The notes beneath the pieces were generated by a model. The model worked only from the letters and a program-made list of their open reading frames with translations. It had not been told where the DNA came from and searched no databases. From Betaproteobacteria bacterium (lineage in GTDB: Bacteria > Pseudomonadota > Gammaproteobacteria > Burkholderiales > SG8-39), in NCBI GenBank assembly GCA_947467435.1, contig CANIIA010000013.1:1-46492 (forward strand): a stretch of 46,492 bases of DNA, given 5' to 3'. The first letter of the stretch is position 1; every line of letters starts with the position of its first letter. The translations under genes were made by a program, and so were the position numbers. This document shows, one piece after another, positions 37,390 to 45,552 of the stretch.

Positions 37390-37725
37390 ATGAACCTGAA
37401 TATGAGTGGTCATCACCTCGAAGTGACACCGGCAATTCGTGCTTACCTGAGCAGCAAACTCGAACGCATACGACGACACTTTGATCATGTGCTTGATGCA
37501 CACGTCATTTTCTCAGTCGAGAAATTGCAGCAAAAAGCGGAGATCACGCTGCATGTTCGTGGACGCGAAATCCATGTCGAATCTCGACACGCGGATCTTT
37601 ATGCCGCGATCGATTTGTTGATGGACAAACTCGATCGACAAATCATGAAATACAAACAGCTTGCAGGGCCACGCAACCATGTGCCCTTAAAGCGCCAAGA
37701 CGCAGCCATTGAGGCGCTAAGCTAG
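37390..37725 (+). CDS. hpf: Ribosome hibernation-promoting factor, short form
   Basis: Hpf (also called YhbH or sigma-54 modulation protein) binds the 30S A/P sites and helps form inactive ribosome dimers. The ATG at 37390, with a near-ideal GGAGGAG site, gives 111 aa. The protein is the short form with only the N-terminal RNA-binding fold (MSGHHLEVTPAIRAYLSSKL, later VRGREIHVESRHADLYAAID). Position downstream of rpoN is conserved across proteobacteria. Confidence 0.97.
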   Translation: MNLNMSGHHLEVTPAIRAYLSSKLERIRRHFDHVLDAHVIFSVEKLQQKAEITLHVRGREIHVESRHADLYAAIDLLMDKLDRQIMKYKQLAGPRNHVPLKRQDAAIEALS

Positions 37726-37742
37726 TCTGGCTAGAGCACACA

Positions 37743-37774
37743 CACAGGGCGCGGGTATAATCCGCCGCCCTGTG
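37743..37774 (+). promoter_or_regulatory. Palindrome with TATAAT in its loop upstream of ptsN
   Basis: CACAGGGC (37743-37750) pairs with GCCCTGTG (37767-37774), and GCGG (37751-37754) pairs with CCGC (37762-37765), with only C37766 unpaired. The 7-nt loop is GTATAAT, so a consensus -10 (37756-37761) sits at the centre. No good -35 is visible. The element lies 18 bases after hpf and ends 16 bases before the ptsN ATG. It may be an operator-covered promoter, a terminator of hpf, or both. Confidence 0.55.
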
Positions 37775-37790
37775 GCTTGGCTGCTGTTGC

Positions 37791-38279
37791 ATGAACCTGA
37801 TCGCCCGACTACTTCCCCTCGAAAAAATTCACGTTGATCTTGCTGTCTCGAGCAAGAAACGCTTATTTGAGCAATTTGGATTGCTGTTTGAAAACCACAA
37901 CAGCATCGCCCAAAGTTTGGTCTACGAAAGCTTATTTGTGCGTGAACGCTTAGGTACCACTGCGCTTGGTCATGGCGTGGCCATGCCACATGGCCGCATT
38001 AAAGGTCTACGTGAAGCCACTGGCGCGCTCATCCGCTTGGCTACACCAATCCCGTTTGATGCGCCAGACGGTCAACCTGTGCGACTTGCGTTCGCGTTAC
38101 TGGTCCCAGAACGCGCCACCGAAAAGCATCTGCAAATTCTCTCTGCACTGGCGCAACTGTTTAGCGACCGCGAACGACGCGAATCGATGCTCAGTGCACC
38201 CGATGCTTCTGCGTTACATCAACTCATGACCACATGGCACAACTCGGATGCGTCAACTCAGCGTCAAGCAGCTGCATAA
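37791..38279 (+). CDS. ptsN: Nitrogen PTS EIIA component PtsN
   Basis: PtsN is the terminal phosphoacceptor of the regulatory nitrogen PTS (PtsP-PtsO-PtsN) and modulates potassium transport and stress responses rather than sugar uptake. The 162 aa EIIA domain carries the phosphorylated His at H67 in GVAMPHGRI. The 3' end overlaps hprK by 32 bases, so the two are surely coexpressed. The C-terminus (SDASTQRQAAA) runs past the family domain and is polar. PtsO and PtsP are not in this window. Confidence 0.96.
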   Translation: MNLIARLLPLEKIHVDLAVSSKKRLFEQFGLLFENHNSIAQSLVYESLFVRERLGTTALGHGVAMPHGRIKGLREATGALIRLATPIPFDAPDGQPVRLAFALLVPERATEKHLQILSALAQLFSDRERRESMLSAPDASALHQLMTTWHNSDASTQRQAAA

Positions 38280-39192
38280 AGACCACGGTGCAGGATTAAA
38301 CCTGCAATGGCTGGCTGCGCAAGAAAGTGCTGCGGCGATTTCCTATGAGGCCGCGGCGGCCGCGGCATTGATTGGGCATTTGAACCTCGATCATCCCAAT
38401 AGCATCCAGGTGATCGGCGCGCATCAGCAACAAGCGCACAACGCCCTGTCCTTGGCAGCACGCACCGCGTTGGCACAAAAGATTTTTTCAAGCCACCCCA
38501 CAGCAGTGATTGTTGCCGATGGCGTGACGATCTCCGATGAACTCATGCAACACGCCATCGACACAAGTACGCCGCTGTTTGCCACGCCAGTGCCCGCCGC
38601 ACAAATCATTGAAACACTATCGCGCTACCTATCGAAATCGTTAGCCGATACCACAACACGCCATGGTGTGTTCATGGATGTGTTGGGTCTGGGTGTCATG
38701 ATCACCGGTGAGTCTGGCGTAGGAAAAAGTGAACTGGGCTTAGAGTTGATCAGCCGCGGCCATGGCTTGGTGGCAGATGATGTGGTCGAAGTCGCGCGGA
38801 TTGCGGCCAACACCCTTGAAGGTCGCTGCCCGGCGGTACTCCGCGACTTCATCGAGGTACGGGGGCTCGGTTTACTGAACGTGCGCACCATTTTTGGTGA
38901 AACCGCGGTCCGTCCCAAAATGCGTTTGAAGTTGATTGTGCAGTTGGCTAAATCTTCTTCTGGCGGTCCCGAGATCGAGCGCTTGCCATTAGAAGATCTT
39001 TCCGAAGAAATTCTTGGCGTGGTGATACGCAAAGTGGTCATCCCTGTGGCCGCAGGACGAAACCTCGCTGTACTGCTTGAAGCGGCAGTCCGTAACCATA
39101 TCCTGCGCTTACGTGGCATTGATAGCACCGCAGAATTCATGGCTCGGCAATCCAACGCCATCGAACTCGATGAAGATGACGAGATCGACTAG
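38248..39192 (+). CDS. hprK: HPr kinase/phosphorylase
   Basis: HprK phosphorylates and dephosphorylates a serine of HPr-type proteins, in Proteobacteria probably the NPr/PtsH of the regulatory PTS. The 314 aa product has the N-terminal domain (VKQLHKDHGAGLNLQW), the Walker A GESGVGKS (154-161) with LGLELISRGHGLVADDVVE, and the second signature EVRGLGLLNVRTIFG. The 38248 ATG lies inside ptsN. The stop lies inside the small gene that follows. Confidence 0.96.
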   Translation: MRQLSVKQLHKDHGAGLNLQWLAAQESAAAISYEAAAAAALIGHLNLDHPNSIQVIGAHQQQAHNALSLAARTALAQKIFSSHPTAVIVADGVTISDELMQHAIDTSTPLFATPVPAAQIIETLSRYLSKSLADTTTRHGVFMDVLGLGVMITGESGVGKSELGLELISRGHGLVADDVVEVARIAANTLEGRCPAVLRDFIEVRGLGLLNVRTIFGETAVRPKMRLKLIVQLAKSSSGGPEIERLPLEDLSEEILGVVIRKVVIPVAAGRNLAVLLEAAVRNHILRLRGIDSTAEFMARQSNAIELDEDDEID

Positions 39193-39601
39193 TCGCACGA
39201 AAGATCGCCTTCTGCAGCAAACAAAATCTTTGTGTGCGATGCTGGTTGCCCTGTCCGTATTGCATGTCCTACCCACCGCTGCAGCAGAATCGCCACACGC
39301 CTCATTGCGCCAACGCTGGCAAGCCGCTTGTTTACGCGAAGCGCAAACACAAGGACTGCATCAAACCGAGCGCAAACCATTCTTACGCGAATGTCTCGTG
39401 CGCAGAAAATTCGAATGGCAAACCGTACAGCGCGATTGCCTGAAACAACTCCAACAGCGTGACAAAGCGGGACAACGTACGCAATCACGCCAGCGCTGGA
39501 TGCGTGCTTGTACAGAAAAAACCCCTGCGCTAAACACAAGCCAACCCAACAGCCCAATGGTACGCATGCGATTGCATGACAACACGCCCATCTCGCGGTA
39601 G
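39176..39601 (+). CDS. Small exported Cys-containing protein with PsiF-like repeat
   Basis: A 141 aa protein between hprK and rapZ. A signal peptide (about 17-37, CAMLVALSVLHVLPTAAAES) suggests export. Four Cys (52, 73, 88, 112) remain. ACLREAQTQGLHQTERKPFL followed by RECL resembles the PsiF repeat (Cys, then a spacer, ERKxF, then CL), a phosphate-starvation-related domain of unknown function. RQRWxxAC occurs at 45-52 and again at 105-112, so the protein seems internally duplicated. The ATG at 39176 overlaps hprK by 17 bp. Longer in-frame starts reach 39077 but are not signal-like. PsiF homology is by eye only. Confidence 0.6.
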   Translation: MTRSTSRTKDRLLQQTKSLCAMLVALSVLHVLPTAAAESPHASLRQRWQAACLREAQTQGLHQTERKPFLRECLVRRKFEWQTVQRDCLKQLQQRDKAGQRTQSRQRWMRACTEKTPALNTSQPNSPMVRMRLHDNTPISR

Positions 39602-39611
39602 GCTATCGCGT

Positions 39612-40463
39612 ATGCAACTTGTTCTAGTCAGCGGTCTTTCTGGGTCTGGAAAAAGTATCGTGCTCACGGTACTTGAAGACGCGGGTTTTTATTGCGTCGA
39701 CAACCTGCCAGCGACATTGTTACAGGATGTGGTGCGTTTTTTATCCGATGCTGGCCACACGCGTGTGGCGGTGAGTGTCGATGCACGCAGCGCCGCACTG
39801 CCGGCGTTACCCGAAGCGCTTGCGCAGCTCAAACGCTCGGGGGTCGATTGTCGTTTGTTGTTTCTTGAAGCCACACGACAATCACTCCTACGTCGATTCT
39901 CCGAAACTCGACGACGCCATCCACTCACCGCGCTCGGGCTCACTATCGAAGAGGCCATTGATCAAGAGCGTGAATTGCTGGCCCAGGTCAGTGAGTCTGG
40001 ACACCGCATTGACACCAGCGACTTATTACCGAAAGCCCTGCGCAGTTGGGTCCGCGAATTTCTGGCACTTGATACAGCGGCCGTGCTTTTACAATTTGAA
40101 AGCTTCGGCTTTAAAGATGGCATTCCGCTCGATGCCGATTGGGTGATCGATGCGCGCATGTTACCCAACCCCTATTACAACGAAGCGCTACGGCCACTCA
40201 CTGGACGCGATGCTGCGGTCATTGATTTTTTAGATGCCGAACCACTCGTCGATCAGTTGCTCACTGACGTCACTGGCTTTTTAGAACGCTGGCTTCCAGA
40301 AATGTCGCGTGATCACCGTACCCATCTCACCGTTGCGATTGGTTGCACCGGCGGGCAACATCGCTCGGTGTATCTTGCTGAACGTCTTGCAACACACTTT
40401 CGCGCACGCTGGCAAACCATTGTGCGACATCGTGGTTTAACCAAATCAATCGCAAGCGACTAA
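39612..40463 (+). CDS. rapZ: RNase adapter protein / nucleotide-binding protein RapZ
   Basis: RapZ (YvcJ family) binds nucleotides and, in E. coli, delivers the sRNA GlmZ to RNase E and senses glucosamine-6-phosphate. In Betaproteobacteria the GlmYZ partners are not known. The ATG at 39612 gives 283 aa with P-loop GLSGSGKS (8-15), then YCVDNLPATLL. The C-terminal domain has IGCTGGQHRSVYLAERLA, the conserved GGxHRS element. The stop overlaps the convergent mutY stop by 3 bases. Confidence 0.96.
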   Translation: MQLVLVSGLSGSGKSIVLTVLEDAGFYCVDNLPATLLQDVVRFLSDAGHTRVAVSVDARSAALPALPEALAQLKRSGVDCRLLFLEATRQSLLRRFSETRRRHPLTALGLTIEEAIDQERELLAQVSESGHRIDTSDLLPKALRSWVREFLALDTAAVLLQFESFGFKDGIPLDADWVIDARMLPNPYYNEALRPLTGRDAAVIDFLDAEPLVDQLLTDVTGFLERWLPEMSRDHRTHLTVAIGCTGGQHRSVYLAERLATHFRARWQTIVRHRGLTKSIASD

Positions 40464-41581
40464 GCATGCCAAGGTAAGCGCTGTAAGAGTGTGCGCACTG
40501 GGGTTGGCACACCTTGCTCGATGGCATCCGATACCTTGACCCACGCCGCTTGCGCTGGTGCTGTTGGTCGTCGACCACGCAACAGCGTTTGCAGCGCCTG
40601 AACATGCAAATGAAAATGCGTGAAGCTATGACGAAACGTTGGTAACACATCGAATTGCTTCGCAACACAGCCGTAACGACACGCAGCTTGCGTGGGTGTT
40701 TCATCCGCATGCAGCTCAGGAAAACTCCACAAACCGCCCCAGATACCAGTGGCAGGACGTTGCTCTAGTAGCACCACATCCCCATGTATCACAACCAACC
40801 AACGGGCCTGTCGCTCGGGGAGACGCATTTTTTTTCGAGGTGTCGGTAAGTGCGCAGTACGATCCGTTAAATGCGCCACGCACATGGTGCGTAATGGACA
40901 ACGCAGACACGCGGGCTTTGTGCGCGTACACAAAGTGGCGCCCAAATCCATTAAGCCCTGTGTGTAGGCCTGCATCGCGCGCGCGCCGCCGCGGGTTGGC
41001 AACAACTGTTCAGCGCGCTGCCAAAGTATTTTTTCAACGCGTGCAAGACCAGGAAATCCGCTTACACCAAAACACCGCGCCAGTACGCGTTTCACATTGC
41101 CATCTAATATCGCTGCACGTGCGCCAACAGAAAATACGGCAATAGCCGCTGCTGTTGAACGGCCCACCCCAGGAAGCGCAATGAGGGCTTCAGGCGTGGT
41201 TGGAAATTGTCCGTCGTGCTCTTGCATCACATGCTGCGCAGCGCGATGTAAATTTCTAGCACGCGCGTAGTACCCCAACCCTGCCCAGTGTTTTAAGACG
41301 TCACCGATGGGCGCTTGCGCTAATGTCGACACCTTCGGAAAGCGCCGTAAAAATCGTGCGTAATAACCCAACACAGCAGCCACCTGTGTTTGCTGCAGCA
41401 TGATTTCCGAAAGCCAAATACGATAAGCATCGTGCGTGTTTTGCCAAGGTAAATCGTGTCGACCATGTTGCCGCTGCCAGCGAATGACCTGCGCCGAAAA
41501 ATTTTCTGTCGATGGCATCCCTGCAATCGGTGGACGCACTGCTGTTTTTTGAGCGGCCGACGGTTGTGCGGGTTTAGGCAT
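40460..41581 (-). CDS. mutY: A/G-specific adenine glycosylase MutY
   Basis: MutY removes adenine opposite 8-oxoguanine. The ATG at 41581 gives 373 aa; MPSTENFSAQ at 41518 is a plausible later start. Features include LSEIMLQQTQV with the catalytic Glu, the HhH motif LPGVGRSTAAAIAVF and the Asp of ILDGNVKRVLAR. The 4Fe-4S ligands have the exact C-x6-C-x2-C-x5-C spacing (CTRTKPACLRCPLRTMC). A NUDIX-like 8-oxoG recognition domain fills the C-terminus. Upstream codons to 41701 are low-complexity and include the CGCAT repeats. Confidence 0.96.
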   Translation of the reverse strand: MPKPAQPSAAQKTAVRPPIAGMPSTENFSAQVIRWQRQHGRHDLPWQNTHDAYRIWLSEIMLQQTQVAAVLGYYARFLRRFPKVSTLAQAPIGDVLKHWAGLGYYARARNLHRAAQHVMQEHDGQFPTTPEALIALPGVGRSTAAAIAVFSVGARAAILDGNVKRVLARCFGVSGFPGLARVEKILWQRAEQLLPTRGGARAMQAYTQGLMDLGATLCTRTKPACLRCPLRTMCVAHLTDRTAHLPTPRKKMRLPERQARWLVVIHGDVVLLEQRPATGIWGGLWSFPELHADETPTQAACRYGCVAKQFDVLPTFRHSFTHFHLHVQALQTLLRGRRPTAPAQAAWVKVSDAIEQGVPTPVRTLLQRLPWHA

Positions 41582-41643
41582 CTGTGCATATGCAATGAAA
41601 GGCAGTGGTGCATTGTAAGCAAGACGTCTGTGTCGCGCTGCAC

Positions 41644-41658
41644 CGCATCGCATCGCAT
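41644..41658. repeat. Three tandem copies of CGCAT
   Basis: CGCAT is repeated at 41644-41648, 41649-41653 and 41654-41658, followed by CGCGG, in the divergent gap between mutY and the amidohydrolase gene. Three units is short for a variable repeat. The gap also holds TTGACG (41676-41681), a good -35, but only CAAGAT as -10 at 17 bp spacing. Confidence 0.5.
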
Positions 41659-41712
41659 CGCGGTACATCCGCGGTTTGACGGCACGCCACGCACAAGGCA
41701 AGATTCACATTG

Positions 41713-42918
41713 ATGAATGCGCCTTTAAAATCTCATACTGCGGTTGATCATATTCGTGGGTTTCACCCCGAATTAGTCGCCATTCGGCGTGACATTCACG
41801 CCCATCCAGAACTGGGCTTTAAAGAACAACGCACCGCTGATTTAGTCGCTCACAGCCTGGCTTCGTTTGGCATCGAGGTGCATCGAGGATTGGCCACCAC
41901 CGGTGTTGTCGGCGTCATTCACGGCAAGCAAACACGCAGCGGGCGCGCCATTGGCTTGCGTGCTGACATGGATTGCTTGCCGATGCACGAAACCAGTCAA
42001 TTACCTTATCGGTCTGTGCATGTAGGGTGTATGCATGCATGCGGTCATGATGGGCACACCACCATGTTGCTGGGTGCCGCGCGCTATCTTGCACAAACAC
42101 GCAACTTTGATGGCACGGCTTATGTGATCTTCCAACCGGCGGAAGAAGGTGGTGGTGGTGGGCGTGTCATGGTGGAAGAAGGACTGTTTGAGCGGTTTCC
42201 TGTCGATGCCGTGTATGCCTTACACAACTGGCCCAACTTAGCGCCAGGAAAAATTGCCGTGCGACCCGGCCCAATGATGGCTGCCGCTGACGAACTCACC
42301 ATCACCCTACGCGGACATGGGGGACATGGCGCAATGCCTCATTTATGCACCGATCCGGTGTTGATAAGCGCACACGTCATTACTGCACTACAAAGCATCG
42401 CCAGTCGCAACGTGCATCCGGTTGATGCCGTGGTGGTGAGTATTTGCTCGATGACCACCAGTCAAGTTGGTGCATTTAATGTGATCCCTGACCATGTCGA
42501 ACTGATCGGCACTGTGCGTACGTTTCGTCCAGATACGCGCGATCTTGCAGAGCGTCGTGTGCATGAGATTGTCTCTGGTGTAGCAAACGCCTTGGGTGGT
42601 TCGGCACAAATCGACTATCGTCGCGGCTATCCAGCCACCGTCAACACTGAAGCCGAAGCCCACTTTGCGGCTAAGGTTGGTGCAACCATTTTTGGCGCAG
42701 ACAATGTCCTCACCAATGACGATCCCACCATGGGTGCCGAAGATTTTTCTTATATGCTGCAAGCGCGACCTGGTGCGTATATTTTTCTTGGGCAAGGTGG
42801 CGGACCGATGGGATGTTTCTTACACAACCCCAATTACGACTTTAATGACGATGTCATTCCGTTAGGCGCAGGCTATTTAGCCGCGTTGATCGAAGCAGGG
42901 CTGCCACTCAAGACTTAA
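41713..42918 (+). CDS. M20-family amidohydrolase (hippurate hydrolase / aminoacylase type)
   Basis: A 401 aa metal-dependent amidohydrolase of the M20D group, acting on N-acyl amino acids. The dinuclear metal site is marked by CMHACGHDGHTTMLLGAARYL. The catalytic Glu lies in QPAEEGGGGGRVMVEEG, and further ligands are in ALHNWPNL and FLHNPNYDFND. MGAEDFSYMLQARPGAYIFL is another family block. The ATG at 41713 follows a TTG at 41710. No operon partner is close; the substrate cannot be named from sequence. Confidence 0.93.
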   Translation: MNAPLKSHTAVDHIRGFHPELVAIRRDIHAHPELGFKEQRTADLVAHSLASFGIEVHRGLATTGVVGVIHGKQTRSGRAIGLRADMDCLPMHETSQLPYRSVHVGCMHACGHDGHTTMLLGAARYLAQTRNFDGTAYVIFQPAEEGGGGGRVMVEEGLFERFPVDAVYALHNWPNLAPGKIAVRPGPMMAAADELTITLRGHGGHGAMPHLCTDPVLISAHVITALQSIASRNVHPVDAVVVSICSMTTSQVGAFNVIPDHVELIGTVRTFRPDTRDLAERRVHEIVSGVANALGGSAQIDYRRGYPATVNTEAEAHFAAKVGATIFGADNVLTNDDPTMGAEDFSYMLQARPGAYIFLGQGGGPMGCFLHNPNYDFNDDVIPLGAGYLAALIEAGLPLKT

Positions 42919-42928
42919 TGGTCCGGTG

Positions 42929-43003
42929 TATTGGTGATCGTAACGTGCCGCCCTGCGTCACGCCAAGGGATCGACTTGATGAGGCGCAATGCCTCCACCA
43001 ATA
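42929..43003. repeat. Inverted repeats between convergent genes
   Basis: TATTGGTG (42929-42936) is complementary to CACCAATA (42996-43003), and GAGGC (42981-42985) to GCCTC (42991-42995) just inside it. The gap lies between convergent stops and could hold a weak bidirectional terminator, but stems are short and no T-run follows. Confidence 0.35.
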
Positions 43004-43010
43004 GAAGCCG

Positions 43011-43919
43011 TTATCCAATTCGTTTTCGATTCGCTACGCCAAATGGCACGTGTCCAGTCGCTACATGGCGCTTAGCTGATTCGACGTGCCCACGCTGATC
43101 ATCAAAGAAAATGTCGGGCGCAAAGGCGGCAAGAAACGGGCCTTTTTCTAAGCCACCTAAAAACATTGCTTCGTCCACAGCAACCTTCCATTGCATCAAG
43201 GTGCGTACTGCGCGTTCATGCGCTGGTGCGCTTCGTGCCGTGACGAGCGCTGTGCGCACTTTGACTGGAGAAGCTGCTGCGGTTTGCAACCGATGCAGCG
43301 CTTCAAGCAAGGGTTTAAACGGCCCTGGTGGTAATGGGCGCAGCGCGTGCTCGGTTTCGTGTTGCTGAAACGCATCGAGCCCTTGCCGTTGAAATACTTG
43401 CTCGGCCTCGTCTGAAAAAAGTACCGCATCGCCGTCAAATGCAATACGCACTTCTTCGGCATGACGTGCCGCCGCAGCCACCGAATCTGGATACACACGC
43501 GCGGCTGGAAATCCCGCCTCCAACGCACCGCGCACGTCGTCTTCATTGGTGGATAAAAATAAATTTGCCTTTAAGGCCTCTAGATAGTGATAGGCATGAC
43601 GACCACGCGTAAACACACCACGCTCTAAGCGTAATCCCGCCCCTTTTGCGGAGCGAAAAACTCGCAGACCCGACACCGGATCGTTCTTCGAGAGAATCAC
43701 TACCTCAACCAGATGCGTCTCTGCGGTGTTAAAGGCCAACAGTTTTTGCACCAACGGAAACGCTACGCCGCGCTTAGCGGCAATTTCTAACCGCTCGAGT
43801 TGCAACTGCATATAAGCGTCATCGCCGGCGTGCTCAAAGACGCGATTTTCTTCTTCAAAATCAAATAAGGCGCGCGACGAAATCGCCACCACCAATTTGC
43901 CGTCAAACGTTACGGCCAT
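43011..43919 (-). CDS. 5'-nucleotidase (cytosolic NT5C1-like family)
   Basis: A 302 aa protein that I assign to the 5'-nucleotidase family named after eukaryotic cytosolic 5'-nucleotidase I. The block AVTFDGKLVVAISSRALFDF at the start is family-like. VEVVILSKNDPVSGLRVFRS, FLSTNEDDVRGALEAGFPAA, RIAFDGDAVLFSDEAE and FFDDQRGHVESA give the HAD-like Asp pattern. It would dephosphorylate nucleoside monophosphates in the cytoplasm. AGGAG lies 8 bases before the ATG. It is transcribed away from the amidohydrolase and follows the ABC/GlcG genes by 100 bp. Confidence 0.85.
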   Translation of the reverse strand: MAVTFDGKLVVAISSRALFDFEEENRVFEHAGDDAYMQLQLERLEIAAKRGVAFPLVQKLLAFNTAETHLVEVVILSKNDPVSGLRVFRSAKGAGLRLERGVFTRGRHAYHYLEALKANLFLSTNEDDVRGALEAGFPAARVYPDSVAAAARHAEEVRIAFDGDAVLFSDEAEQVFQRQGLDAFQQHETEHALRPLPPGPFKPLLEALHRLQTAAASPVKVRTALVTARSAPAHERAVRTLMQWKVAVDEAMFLGGLEKGPFLAAFAPDIFFDDQRGHVESAKRHVATGHVPFGVANRKRIG

Positions 43920-43944
43920 GGCCCTCTCCTACGCTCGATCAAAA

Positions 43945-43976
43945 CCTCAAGACGATTGTACGTCGGCAAGTTGAGG
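43945..43976. repeat. Interrupted palindrome upstream of the 5'-nucleotidase gene
   Basis: CCTCAAGACG (43945-43954) pairs with CGTC (43961-43964) plus TTGAGG (43971-43976), with a 6-base bulge GGCAAG and a loop ATTGTA. On the minus strand the loop reads TACAAT, a possible -10, about 37 bases before the nucleotidase ATG. It may be an operator or a terminator for the glcG transcript. Confidence 0.35.
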
Positions 43977-44019
43977 CCAGGTAGAAGAAACCATACGGAT
44001 CAGAGCGATGCGGGCCGAG

Positions 44020-44436
44020 TTAAAAAGTTTGCGCACCTAACGCCGCCAGTGCAGCGCGCGCCACTTCGCAATCTTGCGCCCCCGTACCAGAGCCGACACC
44101 AATCGCGCCAACACACACCCCATCAAAAATGATGGGGAAACCACCTTCTAGGTTAGTCAGCCCGCCTTCAGTTGCTAGACCAAGTTTCAACTCAAGATCC
44201 GGCGCAAGGTTGCCTGACGGGACACGATGTGACGCAGCGGAGATGGCTTTTTTTTGCGAAGTGCGCATCGACATCATCTTTGCATCGTCCATACGCAAGA
44301 AGGCCAACAGATTGCCACCGTCATCCACGATGCTAATGTTTTGCGGTACCCCAAGTGCCGTGGCTTTCTCTAAGGCTGCATGCAGCGCATGTAAGGCGCC
44401 AGCATGCGTGAGTTTTTTACTTGTCCGTGTATGCAT
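44020..44436 (-). CDS. GlcG/HbpS family heme-binding-like protein
   Basis: A 138 aa protein of the GlcG/HbpS (DUF336) family. Some members bind heme or cobalamin and others sit in glycolate or diol operons; no single function is known. Family blocks are VDDGGNLLAFLRMDDAKMMS, TSQKKAISAASH and the C-terminal VGAIGVGSGTGAQDCEVARA. The ATG at 44436 is chosen because the longer frame to 44541 overlaps the ABC ATPase gene, whose stop is 17 bp upstream. It is probably cotranscribed with the importer genes. Confidence 0.88.
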   Translation of the reverse strand: MHTRTSKKLTHAGALHALHAALEKATALGVPQNISIVDDGGNLLAFLRMDDAKMMSMRTSQKKAISAASHRVPSGNLAPDLELKLGLATEGGLTNLEGGFPIIFDGVCVGAIGVGSGTGAQDCEVARAALAALGAQTF

Positions 44437-44453
44437 AATTGAGACTCGACAAA

Positions 44454-45548
44454 TTAGCGCGCAGGAAAAATAAACGCTTGCTGTAAGTTCGCTTGAACAC
44501 CCACCGCCTGACCGAGCGCAAACAAACTGGTCGCTTGCCATCCCGGATGACGCACACGCAATACACGGGCATCAGCAAAGCGAACATACACATCCACATG
44601 GGTACCTTGATACACATGCGTATCGACCTGCCCTGTACCCAAATTTGCGGCGTCGCTGTGTGAAGGCACCAAGGTTAATTCCTCTGGTCGTATAAATAAT
44701 AACGCTGCTGCACCGATGCTCAACGCCGGGTGCGTGATGGGTAAGGTCAAAAGCGTATCGGCCATCGCCACCGTACAAGTTGTTTCGGTGCGCGCCTTGA
44801 TCACGCACGGGAATCGGTTGATATCACCAATAAATGACGCCACAAAGCTTGAGGCTGGATGGCGGTATAAATCGGCAGGTGCCGACAATTGCTCGATCTG
44901 TCCGTTTGACATTACTGCAATACGGTCAGACAAGGACAACGCCTCCGACTGATCGTGGGTGACGAAAATGGTGGTGATACCCAGACGCTGCTGAATTTGC
45001 TTTAACTCAACTTGCATTTCAGCACGTAGGTTTTTATCGATGGCCGAAAATGGTTCATCCAACAACACCACCTTCGGATTGATGACTAACGCGCGCGCCA
45101 AGGCAATGCGTTGTTGCTGCCCGCCAGAGAGCTCGCGGGGCCGACGCTCGCCGAGTTGCCCCAAGCGCACCATCTCGAGGGCAGCTTTCACACGCACAGC
45201 GATTTCGCTTTTGGGGACCTGGTGCATCTTCAAACCAAAGCCCACGTTGTCCGCCACGCTCATGTGAGGAAATAACGCATAGTGCTGAAACACCATCCCT
45301 ATCGAACGCCGATACGGTGGTAATTCGTTGACTGACTCGCCATCAATACAGATGCTGCCTTGATCGGGCTGAACAAACCCAGCAATTAAATTCAGCAACG
45401 TGGTTTTGCCACAGCCCGACGGTCCAAGTAGCGTTAAAAACTCGCCGGCTTGTACGGTCAGCGACACATCATCAAGTGCCGTGGTGGTGCCATAGGCTTT
45501 CCGTACATTCGCAACTGAAACGCTAAAAGATTCTGTCGTTTGCGTCAT
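44454..45548 (-). CDS. ABC importer ATP-binding protein (PotA-like)
   Basis: A 364 aa ATPase of the spermidine/putrescine or related solute class. Walker A is GPSGCGKT (42-49). LSGGQQQRIALARAL is the signature, and VVLLDEPFSAIDKNLRAEMQ is Walker B with the D-loop. A C-terminal TOBE-like domain (from about 250, LFIRPEELTLVPSH) is typical of PotA/FbpC. The ATG at 45548 is supported by family length. It ends the importer cassette with two upstream permeases. The solute-binding protein is not in the window. Confidence 0.93.
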   Translation of the reverse strand: MTQTTESFSVSVANVRKAYGTTTALDDVSLTVQAGEFLTLLGPSGCGKTTLLNLIAGFVQPDQGSICIDGESVNELPPYRRSIGMVFQHYALFPHMSVADNVGFGLKMHQVPKSEIAVRVKAALEMVRLGQLGERRPRELSGGQQQRIALARALVINPKVVLLDEPFSAIDKNLRAEMQVELKQIQQRLGITTIFVTHDQSEALSLSDRIAVMSNGQIEQLSAPADLYRHPASSFVASFIGDINRFPCVIKARTETTCTVAMADTLLTLPITHPALSIGAAALLFIRPEELTLVPSHSDAANLGTGQVDTHVYQGTHVDVYVRFADARVLRVRHPGWQATSLFALGQAVGVQANLQQAFIFPAR

Positions 45549-45552
45549 GGCA

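Noticed and set aside
37726..37790. Possible sigma-54 (-24/-12) promoter before ptsN
   Set aside because: The GG and GC elements in TTGGCTGCTGTTGCA are 8 bases apart instead of the required 10.
38625..39161. Long minus-strand frame (178 codons) inside hprK
   Set aside because: It is fully antisense to hprK, with composition explained by the high-GC complementary strand and no recognisable motif.
41644..41658. Phase-variable CGCAT repeat controlling mutY or the amidohydrolase
   Set aside because: Three copies are too few to expect slippage, and they lie outside the chosen coding regions; recorded only as a repeat.
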